From: Rhodoplanes serenus | Lineage (GTDB): Bacteria > Pseudomonadota > Alphaproteobacteria > Rhizobiales > Xanthobacteraceae | DNA length: 64,000 bases | Reading direction: 5' to 3' | NCBI GenBank assembly: GCA_945861855.1 | Contig: CAMAWG010000002.1 | Location: 41,339 to 105,338 of the forward strand | Part shown: one piece after another, positions 8,881-17,813 of the stretch | Position numbering within the stretch: position 1 is the first letter of the stretch | How the letters are laid out: each line of letters opens with the position of its first letter | The notes under the pieces: generated by a model | Databases searched by the model: none | Told to the model about the DNA's origin: nothing | Seen by the model: the letters and a program-made list of their open reading frames with translations, nothing else | Position numbers and translations under genes: made by a program

Positions 8881-8960
8881 GTCATGGCCGGGCTTGTTCC
8901 GGCCATCCACGCCTTCCTTCGAAGCAAGGCGTGGATGCCCGGCACAAGGCCGGGCATGAC
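8881..8960. repeat. 80-bp extragenic palindrome
   Basis: Starts GTCATGGCCGGGCTTG and ends GGCCGGGCATGAC, with an inner arm pair CCATCCACGCCTT / AAGGCGTGGATG; the element folds into one long hairpin. It lies between the hydrolase and the binding-protein genes of the same operon. A second copy with the same arms is at 10024-10108, after the operon. Such elements often stabilise or attenuate operon mRNA. Confidence 0.8.
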
Positions 8961-8985
8961 AAACATAAATGCTCAGGAGGAAACA

Positions 8986-9996
8986 ATGTTCAAGCGCAGA
9001 GACATGCTCGCGGCACTCGCCGTACTGACATTCGCCGGAACCGCGTCAGCCCAGGACGCCGTTGACGTCGCCAAGGCCAAGGCCGAAGGCAAGGTGGTCT
9101 GGTACACCTCGACCCCGCTGCCGCAGGCCCAGAAGATCGTCAACATGTTCGAGAAGGAACACGGCATCAAGGTCGAGCTGTTCCGCTCCGGCGGCTCCGC
9201 GATCCTGCGCCGCTTCCAGCAGGAACACGACGCCGGACGGATCGCCGCCGACGTGCTGACGACGTCCGATCCCGCCGCGGCGGCCATGCTCGCGCGCAAG
9301 GGCGTGTTCGTGGCGTTCAAGGCGAAGAACTTCGACAGGATTCCCGATGCCGCCAAGGACAAGGACGGCTACTTCATCGCGCAGCGCTTGAATCTGATGA
9401 CGAACTACCTGCGCTCCGACAAGGTCCCGGCAGCCGACGAACCGAAGACCTGGAACGACCTCACCAACCCGAAATACAAGGGAATGCTGGTGATCGGCGA
9501 TCCCTCGTTCACCTCGCTGCTGGTGTCGGTGGTCGGCATGATGTCCAAGGAGCGCGGCTGGGGCTTCTACGAGAAGCTGCGCGCCAACGACACGATGGTG
9601 GTGCAGGGCAATCAGCAGGCGTCCGACATGCTCAAGCGCGGCGAGCGGCTGATCGCGGTCGGCGCGCTCGATTCCTACGCCGCCGAGGACCGCAAAGCCG
9701 GCCACCCGATGAAGACGCTCTACCCGAGCGACGGCGTGTTCGTCATCCCCTCGCCGACCTCGGTGGTGAAGGGCGGACCGAACCCGAATGCCGCCAAGCT
9801 GTTCGCCGAATTCAACATCAGCGACGAGGTGCAGAAGATGTTCCCCGCCGACGGAGGCTTTGCGGCGCGCGGCGACATCGCGGCGCCGGCCGGGTCGCCG
9901 CTGCTGTCGAGCCTGAAGATCCTGCCGGTGGACTACGACTACACCGAGAAGGAAGCCCCGCGCATCAAGAAGCGGTTCAATGAGGTGTTTCAGTAG
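8986..9996 (+). CDS. Extracellular solute-binding protein, FbpA/iron-type
   Basis: A 336-residue binding protein with a clear signal peptide (FKRRDMLAALAVLTFAG, cleavage near ASAQD). The ATG at 8986 follows a strong AGGAGG site; the longer upstream frame runs through the palindromic repeat and is not used. The mature start KVVWYTSTPLPQAQKIVNMF and the GIKVELFRSGG segment match the extracellular solute-binding family 1/FbpA group. It should deliver substrate to the permease/ATPase encoded at 5089-7895. Conserved tyrosines used by iron binders cannot be placed with confidence, so iron is only one possibility. Confidence 0.85.
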   Translation: MFKRRDMLAALAVLTFAGTASAQDAVDVAKAKAEGKVVWYTSTPLPQAQKIVNMFEKEHGIKVELFRSGGSAILRRFQQEHDAGRIAADVLTTSDPAAAAMLARKGVFVAFKAKNFDRIPDAAKDKDGYFIAQRLNLMTNYLRSDKVPAADEPKTWNDLTNPKYKGMLVIGDPSFTSLLVSVVGMMSKERGWGFYEKLRANDTMVVQGNQQASDMLKRGERLIAVGALDSYAAEDRKAGHPMKTLYPSDGVFVIPSPTSVVKGGPNPNAAKLFAEFNISDEVQKMFPADGGFAARGDIAAPAGSPLLSSLKILPVDYDYTEKEAPRIKKRFNEVFQ

Positions 9997-10023
9997 GCGA
10001 TCAAAGGATACGGCATCTCGTTC

Positions 10024-10108
10024 GTCATGGCCGGGCTTGTCCCGGCCATCCACGTCTTGTTCCAATGCCAAGAAACGCGTGGATGCCCGGCACAAGGCCG
10101 GGCATGAC
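10024..10108. repeat. Extragenic palindrome, copy of the 8881 element
   Basis: Starts GTCATGGCCGGGCTTGTC and ends GGCCGGGCATGAC, sharing both outer arms with the element at 8881-8960; the inner loop differs. It lies between the convergent binding-protein gene and the RND efflux operon and may act as a bidirectional transcription stop. Confidence 0.8.
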
Positions 10109-10120
10109 GTGGACAGGTAG

Positions 10121-13100
10121 CTACAAAGAAGTCGCCGCCTTGCGAGGGCTCAGCGTCTCGTCCAGCACCTGCACCGGTCCGCGGCCGCCGAGCCGGCGAT
10201 GCAGCCGGTCGAGCAGCAGGTAGATCACCGGCGTCGTGTAGAGCGTGAGGATCTGCGACACCAGCAGGCCGCCGACGATGGTCATGCCGAGCGGGCGCCG
10301 CAGCTCCGAGCCCGGCCCGGTCGCGACGATCAGCGGCAGCGCGCCGAGCATGGCGGCGAGCGTCGTCATCATGATCGGGCGAAAGCGCGCCAGGCACGCC
10401 TCGCGGATCGCCTGCGCCGGCGCGAGCCCGCCCTCGCGTTCCGCCGCGAGCGCGAAGTCCACCATCATGATGCCGTTCTTCTTGACGATGCCGATCAGCA
10501 GGATGATGCCGATGAAGGCGATCACGGTCAGCTCGGCGCCGAACAGTTGCAGCGCCAGCAGCGCGCCAAGGCCCGCGGACGGCAAGGTCGAGATGATCGT
10601 CAGTGGATGCGCCAGGCTCTCGTACAACACTCCGAGGATGATGTAGACCGCCAGCAGCGCCGCAAGGATCACCATCGGCTGCGCGCCGACCGAGCTGCGG
10701 TGCGCTTTCGCGTCGCCGGCGAACTCGGTGTGCAGCGTGTCCGGCAGATGCAGCTCGGCCACCGCCTTTTCGATCGCGGCGGAAGCGACCTCGATCGGGA
10801 TGTTGGGAGCGAGGTTGTAGGTGATGGTCACCGCCGGAAACGACCCCTGGTGGTTGATGACCAGCGGCGCCAGGGCCTTCTCGATGCGCGCCACGCTGGA
10901 GAGCGGCACCTGCGTGTTGCCGTTGCCCGCGACATAGACCTGCGTGAGATCGGAAGGGTCGCGCCGGAACAGATCGTCGACCTCGAGAATGACGCGATAC
11001 TGGTTGCGCTCCGAATAGATGGTGGAAATCTGCCGCTGCGAGAAGGCGTTGTTGAGCGCATTGGCAATGTCCTGGATGCGCACGCCGAGCCGCGAGGCCG
11101 CGGTCCGGTCGATCACGACATTGGCCTGCAGGCCGTTCTGCTCGCGGTCGGTGGTGACGTCGGTCAGCTCGGGCAGGCTCTGCACCTTGGCGACGACGCG
11201 CGGCACGAGCCTGAGCAACTCATCGAGATCGGGGTCCCACAGCGTGAACTGATACGACGAGCTTGACTGGCGGCCGCCGGCGCGAATGTCCTGCGCCGGA
11301 AACATGAACACCCTCATTCCGCCGACATCCAGGAGCTTGGGCCGCAGGCGGTTGATGACCTGCTGTGAGCTGACGTTGCCGCGCTCAGACGGGGCCTTCA
11401 GGCTGATGAACAGCCGGCCGTTGTTGACCGAGGCGTTGTACGAGGAGGCTCCGACCGACGATCCGACATAGGCCACCGCCGGGTCTGACAGCACGATCTG
11501 GGTCGCGCGCTGCTGCAGGTCCTTCATCGATTCGAACGAGATGTCCGGCGCGGCGCGGGTGCCGCCGAAGATCAGGCCGGTGTCGTCCTGCGGGAAGAAG
11601 CCCTTTGGCGTCTGGATGTAGAGCCATGTGGTGAGCCCGATGGTGGCGAGGAACACCAGCAGCGTCAGGTATCGATGGCGGAGCACGACGTCGAGGGATG
11701 CCGCATAGGCCGCCACCGTGCGGTTGAGAACGCCTTCCACGAGGCGGTCAAGCCAGGTGGCATTGCGGCTCGGCGCGGCCTTGACGAAATGCGCGCAGAT
11801 CATTGGCGTCAGCGACAGCGAAACCACCATCGAGATGGCGATGGCGAACGTCAGCGTCAGCGAGAATTCGGCGAACAGCCGCCCGACCACCCCGCCCATG
11901 AACAGCAGCGGCGTGAAGGCCGCCACCAGCGAGACGCTGATCGAGATCACCGTGAAGCCGATCTGGCGCGCGCCCTCGATGGTGGCGCGGAGCGGCGTCA
12001 TGCCCTTTTCGAGATTGCGGAACACGTTCTCGATCACGACGATGGCGTCGTCGACCACGAATCCGACCGACACCGCGAGCGCCATCAGCGAGATGTTGTC
12101 GATCGAGAAGCCTGCGACCCACATCGCGGCGCAAGTTCCCGCCAGCGACAGCGGCACCGTGACGCCCGCCGCGATCGTGGCCGCCGCCCGGCGCAGGAAC
12201 AGAAACACCACCAGCATCACCAGCGCGATGGTGGCGGCAAGCGTGAACTGCATGTCCCGGATGCTGGCGCGGATGGTGGTCGTGCGGTCGGACAGCACCG
12301 ATATCTCGACGCTCGCCGGGATCCAGCGCTTGAGCTCCGGCAGCAGCTCGTAGATGCGGTCCACCGTGTCGATCACGTTGGCGTCGGCCTGCTTGGTGAT
12401 GACCAGCAGCACCGAAGGCTGGGCGTTGAACCATGCGGCGGAGCGGCTGTTGCGCACGCCAAGCTCGACATCGGCGATGGCGCCGAGCCGGACCACGGTG
12501 CCGTTGGCGGATTTCACCACCAGGTTCTTGTAGTCGGGCACGGTGCGGAGTTGGTCGTTGCTGCCGATGGTCCGTGCGAGGTCGGGTCCGTCGAACGTGC
12601 CGAGCGCGCTGGTGGAATTGGCGTTGGCGACGGCGGCGCGCACGTCCTCCAGGCTCAGGCCCATCGAGGCGACGGCGACCGGATTGACCCGGATGCGCAT
12701 CGCCGGCTGCTCGGCGCCGTTGACCGTCACCTCGGCCACGCCGTCGACCTGGGCGATGCGCTGGGCGATGACGCTGTCGGCAACGTCGTACATGTTGCTC
12801 GCCAGCATGGTCTTGGAGGTCAGCGCCAGGATCATGATCGGGGCGGCCGACGGATTGACCTTGCGCATGGCCGGCAAGGTCGGCAGATCGCCGGGCAGAT
12901 CGGTCAGGGCCGCGTTGAGCGCCGCCTGCACGTCGCGCGCGGCGCCGTCGATGCCGCGGGCGAGGTCGAACTGGATGGTGATGCTGCTCGAGCCGAGCGA
13001 ACTGGACGAGGTGATCTCGGTGACACCGGGAATTTCGCCGAGCCGGCGTTCGAGCGGGGCGGCGACGGTCGCGGCCATGATGGTCGGGTCGGCGCCGGGG

Positions 13101-13252
13101 CGGCTCGCCGAGACGCGGATGGTCGGGAACTCGACCGTCGGCATGCTCGACACCGGCAGGAAGCCGTAGGCCACGATGCCGGTGAGAAACAGGCCGATCG
13201 CGAGCAGCGCGGTGCCGACCGGACGGCGGATGAACGGATAGGAGAAATTCAC
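10121..13252 (-). CDS. RND multidrug efflux pump, MdtC-like
   Basis: A roughly 1043-residue inner-membrane RND transporter of the HAE1/MdtC group, which exports drugs, bile-salt-like compounds or metals using the proton gradient. It starts NFSYPFIRRPVGTALLAIG (TM1) and shows GVTEITSSSSLGSS, the TM4 proton-relay aspartates in GFVVDDAIVVIENVFRNLE, and GIVKKNGIMMVDFALA near TM11. I chose the GTG at 13252 because it gives the usual family N-terminus; a GTG at 13261 that overlaps the upstream stop (GTGA) is the alternative. The frame stays open far upstream into the next pump gene, but that is chance. It pairs with the MdtB-like pump upstream. Confidence 0.92.
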   Translation of the reverse strand: MNFSYPFIRRPVGTALLAIGLFLTGIVAYGFLPVSSMPTVEFPTIRVSASRPGADPTIMAATVAAPLERRLGEIPGVTEITSSSSLGSSSITIQFDLARGIDGAARDVQAALNAALTDLPGDLPTLPAMRKVNPSAAPIMILALTSKTMLASNMYDVADSVIAQRIAQVDGVAEVTVNGAEQPAMRIRVNPVAVASMGLSLEDVRAAVANANSTSALGTFDGPDLARTIGSNDQLRTVPDYKNLVVKSANGTVVRLGAIADVELGVRNSRSAAWFNAQPSVLLVITKQADANVIDTVDRIYELLPELKRWIPASVEISVLSDRTTTIRASIRDMQFTLAATIALVMLVVFLFLRRAAATIAAGVTVPLSLAGTCAAMWVAGFSIDNISLMALAVSVGFVVDDAIVVIENVFRNLEKGMTPLRATIEGARQIGFTVISISVSLVAAFTPLLFMGGVVGRLFAEFSLTLTFAIAISMVVSLSLTPMICAHFVKAAPSRNATWLDRLVEGVLNRTVAAYAASLDVVLRHRYLTLLVFLATIGLTTWLYIQTPKGFFPQDDTGLIFGGTRAAPDISFESMKDLQQRATQIVLSDPAVAYVGSSVGASSYNASVNNGRLFISLKAPSERGNVSSQQVINRLRPKLLDVGGMRVFMFPAQDIRAGGRQSSSSYQFTLWDPDLDELLRLVPRVVAKVQSLPELTDVTTDREQNGLQANVVIDRTAASRLGVRIQDIANALNNAFSQRQISTIYSERNQYRVILEVDDLFRRDPSDLTQVYVAGNGNTQVPLSSVARIEKALAPLVINHQGSFPAVTITYNLAPNIPIEVASAAIEKAVAELHLPDTLHTEFAGDAKAHRSSVGAQPMVILAALLAVYIILGVLYESLAHPLTIISTLPSAGLGALLALQLFGAELTVIAFIGIILLIGIVKKNGIMMVDFALAAEREGGLAPAQAIREACLARFRPIMMTTLAAMLGALPLIVATGPGSELRRPLGMTIVGGLLVSQILTLYTTPVIYLLLDRLHRRLGGRGPVQVLDETLSPRKAATSL

Positions 13253-13257
13253 CGCCG

Positions 13258-16200
13258 TCACTCCGCCGCGGCGCGCGGCGCGTCCCGGCCGGGACGCGGC
13301 ACCGGCGCGACGAACGGCGCGGTGCGGGTGAAGCGCTGCTTGAGCCGCTCCATGGCGAGGTAGATCACCGGCGTGGTGTAGAGCGTGAGAAGCTGGCTCA
13401 GCAGCAGGCCGCCGACGATGGTGATGCCGAGCGGGTTGCGAAGCTCGGAGCCGGTGCCGCTCTCCAAAGCGAGGGGGATCGCGCCGAACAGGGCGGCGAG
13501 CGTCGTCATCATGATCGGGCGGAAGCGCAGCAGCGAGGCCTGCACGATCGAATCGCGCGGCGACATGCCTCGCCCGCGCTCGGCTTCGAGCGCGAAGTCG
13601 ATCATCATGATCGCGTTCTTTTTGACGATGCCCATGAGCAGGACGATGCCGATGAGCGCGATCACCGAGAGATCGTAGCCGAGCAGCATCAGCGCCAGCA
13701 GCGCGCCGACGCCGGCCGAGGGCAGCGTGGACAGGATGGTGATCGGGTGGATCAGGCTCTCGTACAGCACGCCCAGCACGATGTAGATGGCGATCGCGGC
13801 GGCGAGAATGAGCCACGGCTGGCCGGCCAGCGACTTGTCGAACTCGGCGGAGTCGCCGGAATAGGAGCCGGTCACCGACCACGGCATTTCGATGGCGCGC
13901 GTCGCCTGCGAGATCGCGGCGACCGCGTCGGAGAGCGCAGAGCCGGGCGGCAGATTGAAGCTGATGGTGATCGAAGGAAACTGCTCCTGGTGCGCGAGCG
14001 CTAGCGGCGCCGAGATGTGCTCGAAGCGGGCGAAGGCCGAGAGCGGGACCTGGTTGCTGCCGGTGACGGCATTGGGCGTCGCCGATGTGTTGGTATTGGT
14101 CGTGCCGGCCGCGGTGTTGCCTACCACCGCGGTGGTGCCGGTCGAGGTGTTGGCGCCGGTGACGTAGAGCTTCGATAGCGCGCCGGGATCCTGCTGGTAG
14201 CGCGGATGCGCCTCCAGGATCACGCGATACTGGTTGGCCTGCGAATAGATCGTGGAAATCTGGCGCTGGCCGAAGGCGTCGTTGAGCGTGTCGTTGATCG
14301 CCTGCATGGAGACGCCGAACCGGCCGGCCTTCTCGCGGTCCACCTCGACCTTCATGCGCAGGCCGCCCTCCTGCGCCTCCGATGCGACGTCGAGCAGCCG
14401 CGCATCCTGCCGCAACCGCCTGGTCAGCTTCTCGGACCATTCGAGCACCTCGCCGGCGTCGGCGCCGACCAGCGTGTACTGGTAGTGCGCGCGGCTCGTC
14501 CGCGTGCTGATCTGGATGTCCTGAACCGGCTGGAAGTAGACGACCATGCCGGGGATCGGCGCGACCGCGCGCTTGAGGCGCTGGACGATGTCGTCGGCGC
14601 TCGAAGCGCGCTCGCCGCGCGCACGGAGTGTGATGGCCAGGCGGCCCGCATTCGGCGTCGGATTCATCCGGCTGACGCCGAGGATCGAGACCAGCCCGTT
14701 GACGTCCGGGTCCTTCTTGATCGCCGCCTCGACCTGCCCCTGCAGCCGCTGCATCTGGGCGAACGAAACTTCGGTGCCGGCTTCCGACACGGCCAAGATC
14801 AGCCCGGTGTCCTGCGAGGGAAGGAACCCCTTCGGTATGACGATGTAGAGCCAGACCGTGGCAACCAGCGTCCCGAGCGTCACCAGAAGTGTGAGACCCT
14901 GGTGGCGAAGCACCCACTCCAGGCTGCGGCCGTAAATCTCGACCGTGCGGTCGAGCGCCCGGTTGAAGAAGGCGCCGACGCGGCTGGCACCCTGGGTTGC
15001 CTTGTGGCGCAGAAGGCGGCTGCACATCATGGGCGTCAGCGTCAGAGAGACAATGGCCGAGACCACGACGGCGATGGTCAGCGTCAGCGCGAACTCGCGG
15101 AACATCCGCCCGACCAGCCCGGTCATGAACAGCAGTGGAATGAACACGGCGATCAGCGACATGGTCAGCGAGATCACGGTGAAGCCGATCTCGCGGGCGC
15201 CGCGCAGCGCGGCATCCAGCGGCGATTCGCCGTCCTCGATGTGGCGCACGATGTTCTCGATCATGACGATGGCGTCGTCGACGACGAATCCGGTGCCGAT
15301 GGTCAGCGCCATCAGCGACAGGTTGTCGAGCGAGAAGCCGCAGAACCACATCACCCCGAAGGTCGCGATCAGCGACAGCGGCAGGGCGACGCCGGCGATG
15401 ATGGTGGCGCGAATGGTGCGCAGGAACATCAGCACCACCAGCACCACCAGCACCACGCTGAGCAGAAGCGTGAACTGCACGTCATGGATCGAGGCGCGGA
15501 TCGTGGTGGTGCGGTCGTTGACGATGGTCAGCGTGACGCCGGTCGGCATGGCGCGCTGCAGCCGCGGCAGCTCGGCCTTTACCCGCTCCACCGTCTCGAT
15601 CACGTTGGCGCCGGGTTGGCGCTGAATGTCGATCACGACGGCCTGCGTGCCCTGATACCAGGCTCCGACCTTGTCGTTCTCCAGGCCTTCGACGACCTGG
15701 GCGATGTCGGTCAGCAGCACCGGCGCGCCGTTGCGATAGGCCACCACCAGCGACTTGTAGGATTCAACGCCGATCAACTGATCGTTGGCTGCGATGGTGT
15801 AGGACTGGTGCGCGCCGTCGAGCGAGCCCTTCGCTCCCGAGACATTGGCGCCGACGATAGCCTGACGCACGTCCTCCAGGCCGATGCCGTAGGCGGCGAG
15901 CCGCGAGAGATCGGCCTGGATCCGCACCGCGGGCCGGATGCCGCCCTGGATCGACACGCGGCCGACGCCGCCGACCTCGGCCAGCCGCTGCGCCATCAGC
16001 GTATCCGCAAGGTCGCTGAGGTTGCGCAGTGAAATGGTCGGCGAGGTGAGAGCGAGCGTCAGCACCGGCGCATCTGCCGGATTCACTTTGGCGTAGGTCG
16101 GCGGATAGGGAAGCCCGCGCGGCAGGGTCGAGCCCGCGGCATTGATCGCCGCCTGGACGTCCTGCGCGGCGCCGTCGATGTCGCGCCCGAGATTGAATTG

Positions 16201-16479
16201 CAGCGTGACCTGGCTGATGCCGAACGAGCTCGACGACGTCATCACCGACAGCGACGGGATCTGGCCGAACTGGCGCTCCAGCGGCGCCGTCACCAGCGCG
16301 GCGATGGTGTCCGGGCTCGCGCCCGGCAACTGGGTCGTGACCTGGATGGTCGGGAAATCCACCTGGGGCAGCGACGACACCGGCAGCCACCAGTAGCCGA
16401 GCCACCCCCCCAGCATGATGGCGAAGGCCAGAAGCGAGGTCGCAATCGGACGCCGGATGAAGGGCGTGGAGACGCTCAT
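13258..16479 (-). CDS. RND multidrug efflux pump, MdtB-like
   Basis: A 1073-residue RND transporter starting SVSTPFIRRPIATSLLAFA. Family marks include the porter-domain SLSVMTSSSSFG, the proton-relay GFVVDDAIVMIENIVRHIE and GIVKKNAIMMIDFALEAE. About residues 790-830 there is an unusual Thr/Asn/Gly-rich insertion (TGANTSTGTTAVVGNTAAG and onward) within a periplasmic loop, absent from the neighbouring pump. The start overlaps the membrane-fusion gene stop (ATGA) and the stop overlaps the next pump start. In E. coli MdtB and MdtC form a heterotrimer, which the arrangement here predicts as well. Confidence 0.93.
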   Translation of the reverse strand: MSVSTPFIRRPIATSLLAFAIMLGGWLGYWWLPVSSLPQVDFPTIQVTTQLPGASPDTIAALVTAPLERQFGQIPSLSVMTSSSSFGISQVTLQFNLGRDIDGAAQDVQAAINAAGSTLPRGLPYPPTYAKVNPADAPVLTLALTSPTISLRNLSDLADTLMAQRLAEVGGVGRVSIQGGIRPAVRIQADLSRLAAYGIGLEDVRQAIVGANVSGAKGSLDGAHQSYTIAANDQLIGVESYKSLVVAYRNGAPVLLTDIAQVVEGLENDKVGAWYQGTQAVVIDIQRQPGANVIETVERVKAELPRLQRAMPTGVTLTIVNDRTTTIRASIHDVQFTLLLSVVLVVLVVLMFLRTIRATIIAGVALPLSLIATFGVMWFCGFSLDNLSLMALTIGTGFVVDDAIVMIENIVRHIEDGESPLDAALRGAREIGFTVISLTMSLIAVFIPLLFMTGLVGRMFREFALTLTIAVVVSAIVSLTLTPMMCSRLLRHKATQGASRVGAFFNRALDRTVEIYGRSLEWVLRHQGLTLLVTLGTLVATVWLYIVIPKGFLPSQDTGLILAVSEAGTEVSFAQMQRLQGQVEAAIKKDPDVNGLVSILGVSRMNPTPNAGRLAITLRARGERASSADDIVQRLKRAVAPIPGMVVYFQPVQDIQISTRTSRAHYQYTLVGADAGEVLEWSEKLTRRLRQDARLLDVASEAQEGGLRMKVEVDREKAGRFGVSMQAINDTLNDAFGQRQISTIYSQANQYRVILEAHPRYQQDPGALSKLYVTGANTSTGTTAVVGNTAAGTTNTNTSATPNAVTGSNQVPLSAFARFEHISAPLALAHQEQFPSITISFNLPPGSALSDAVAAISQATRAIEMPWSVTGSYSGDSAEFDKSLAGQPWLILAAAIAIYIVLGVLYESLIHPITILSTLPSAGVGALLALMLLGYDLSVIALIGIVLLMGIVKKNAIMMIDFALEAERGRGMSPRDSIVQASLLRFRPIMMTTLAALFGAIPLALESGTGSELRNPLGITIVGGLLLSQLLTLYTTPVIYLAMERLKQRFTRTAPFVAPVPRPGRDAPRAAAE

Positions 16480-17726
16480 TGCCGCGGGCTCGGGCTCGCG
16501 CTTGGGCTTGCCTCGGAGCGTTGCTGACCCTGAGCCCCGCCGCGCCGCCGTTCCCGCCGCGGCTGGGCGGGCTGCGCGTCGGGGGACGGCGCAGCCTCGG
16601 CCTTGGTCACCGTCACGGCCGCGTCGGCGGTAAGCCGCGCAAAGCCGGTGGTTACAACGCGCTCATCCGCATCCAGGCCCCTGGCGATGACGGCCTGGAC
16701 CTCGTCCTGCTGCGACACCGTGACCGGACGCACCGCCACCTTGTTGTCCGGCCTCACCACATAGACGAAGGTGCCGGTCGGCCCGCGCTGCACGGCCGCC
16801 GTCGGTGCGACCACCACCTGCTTGAGCGTGTTGACCAGCAGCCGGACATTGACGAACGCCCCCGGCCAGAGCTGCAGGTCGCGGTTGGCAAACTCGGCCT
16901 TGAGCTTGATGGTGCCGGTCGATGGATCGACCTGGTTGTCCACGACCTTGAGCTCGCCCCGCTCGACCACAGTCTTGTTGTCGGCGCCGAACACCTCCAC
17001 GGGCAGCGGGCCTTGGGCGAATGCGCGATTGACGTCGCCGAGCTGCTGCTGCGGCAAGGTGAACAGGATCGAGATCGGCTGGAGCTGGGTGATGACGACG
17101 ATGCCGTTCGAGTCCGACGCGCGCACGATATTGCCCTGATCCACGACGCGGATGCCGGTGCGGCCGGAGATCGGCGCGGTGATGGTGGTGTAGTCGAGGA
17201 TCGCCTTGGCGTTGTCGATCTGCGCCTGGTCGAGCTTCACCTGCGCTTCGAGCTGCGCCACGAGAGCCTTCTGTGTGTCGAGCTGCTGACGCGCGATCGA
17301 ATTGCTCGCCGCCAGCCTGATGTATCGTTCGAGATCGAGCCGGGCGTTGGCGAGCGTCGCTTCGTCCAGCGCCTTCTTGGCCACGACCTGATCGTAGGCG
17401 GCCTGATAGGTGGTGGGATCGATCTTCGCCAGCACGTAGCCGCTGTCGACCTGCTGGCCTTCGGTGTAGTTGACGCTGAGCAGGCGGCCGTCGACCTGCG
17501 GCCGCACCGTCACGGTGTTCAGGGCCCGGATGGTGCCGACGCCGTCGAGGTAGACCGGCACGTCGTTCCGCTGGGTCAGCGCGGCGATGACCGGGACCGG
17601 CCCGTCGTCCCCCCGGCCAAAGCGCGGTTGCTGTTGCCTTGCGGGTTGCTGCCACCAGTAGGCGGCGGCCCCAATCAGTACGAGGGCAACGAGGGCAGTT
17701 GCGATCGATCGTCGTCTAATCGCCAT
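16476..17726 (-). CDS. Membrane-fusion (periplasmic adaptor) protein, MdtA-like
   Basis: About 416 residues from the ATG at 17726; a TTG nine codons upstream is possible but less likely. One N-terminal membrane anchor (SIATALVALVLIGAAAYWW) is followed by a lipoyl/barrel-sandwich half (VTVRPQVDGRLLSVNYTEG), an alpha-hairpin coiled coil around residues 110-185, the second lipoyl half (TTITAPISGRTGIRVVDQG), and beta-barrel and membrane-proximal domains. The C-terminus is a low-complexity Pro/Ser/Arg tail. It links the RND pumps to the outer-membrane channel encoded upstream at 17814-19346. Confidence 0.92.
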   Translation of the reverse strand: MAIRRRSIATALVALVLIGAAAYWWQQPARQQQPRFGRGDDGPVPVIAALTQRNDVPVYLDGVGTIRALNTVTVRPQVDGRLLSVNYTEGQQVDSGYVLAKIDPTTYQAAYDQVVAKKALDEATLANARLDLERYIRLAASNSIARQQLDTQKALVAQLEAQVKLDQAQIDNAKAILDYTTITAPISGRTGIRVVDQGNIVRASDSNGIVVITQLQPISILFTLPQQQLGDVNRAFAQGPLPVEVFGADNKTVVERGELKVVDNQVDPSTGTIKLKAEFANRDLQLWPGAFVNVRLLVNTLKQVVVAPTAAVQRGPTGTFVYVVRPDNKVAVRPVTVSQQDEVQAVIARGLDADERVVTTGFARLTADAAVTVTKAEAAPSPDAQPAQPRRERRRGGAQGQQRSEASPSASPSPRQ

Positions 17727-17813
17727 CTCCAGCCGGCCTGAGTCGCAGCGCAACCATAAATAGCGACGTGGCCGCCGGATTCACAGTACATTACATACAT
17801 TTCATGGGCATTC

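Noticed and set aside
10121..15349. A single 1742-codon open frame on the minus strand
   Set aside because: Its N-terminal 695 codons are an Arg/His-rich out-of-frame reading of the MdtB-like pump; the real MdtC-like gene begins near 13252.
14206..16032. A 608-codon plus-strand frame antisense to the RND pump
   Set aside because: Rich in Arg, His, Asp and Gln with no family features, typical of antisense frames in GC-rich genes. The same applies to 11675-13363 and 54236-56299.
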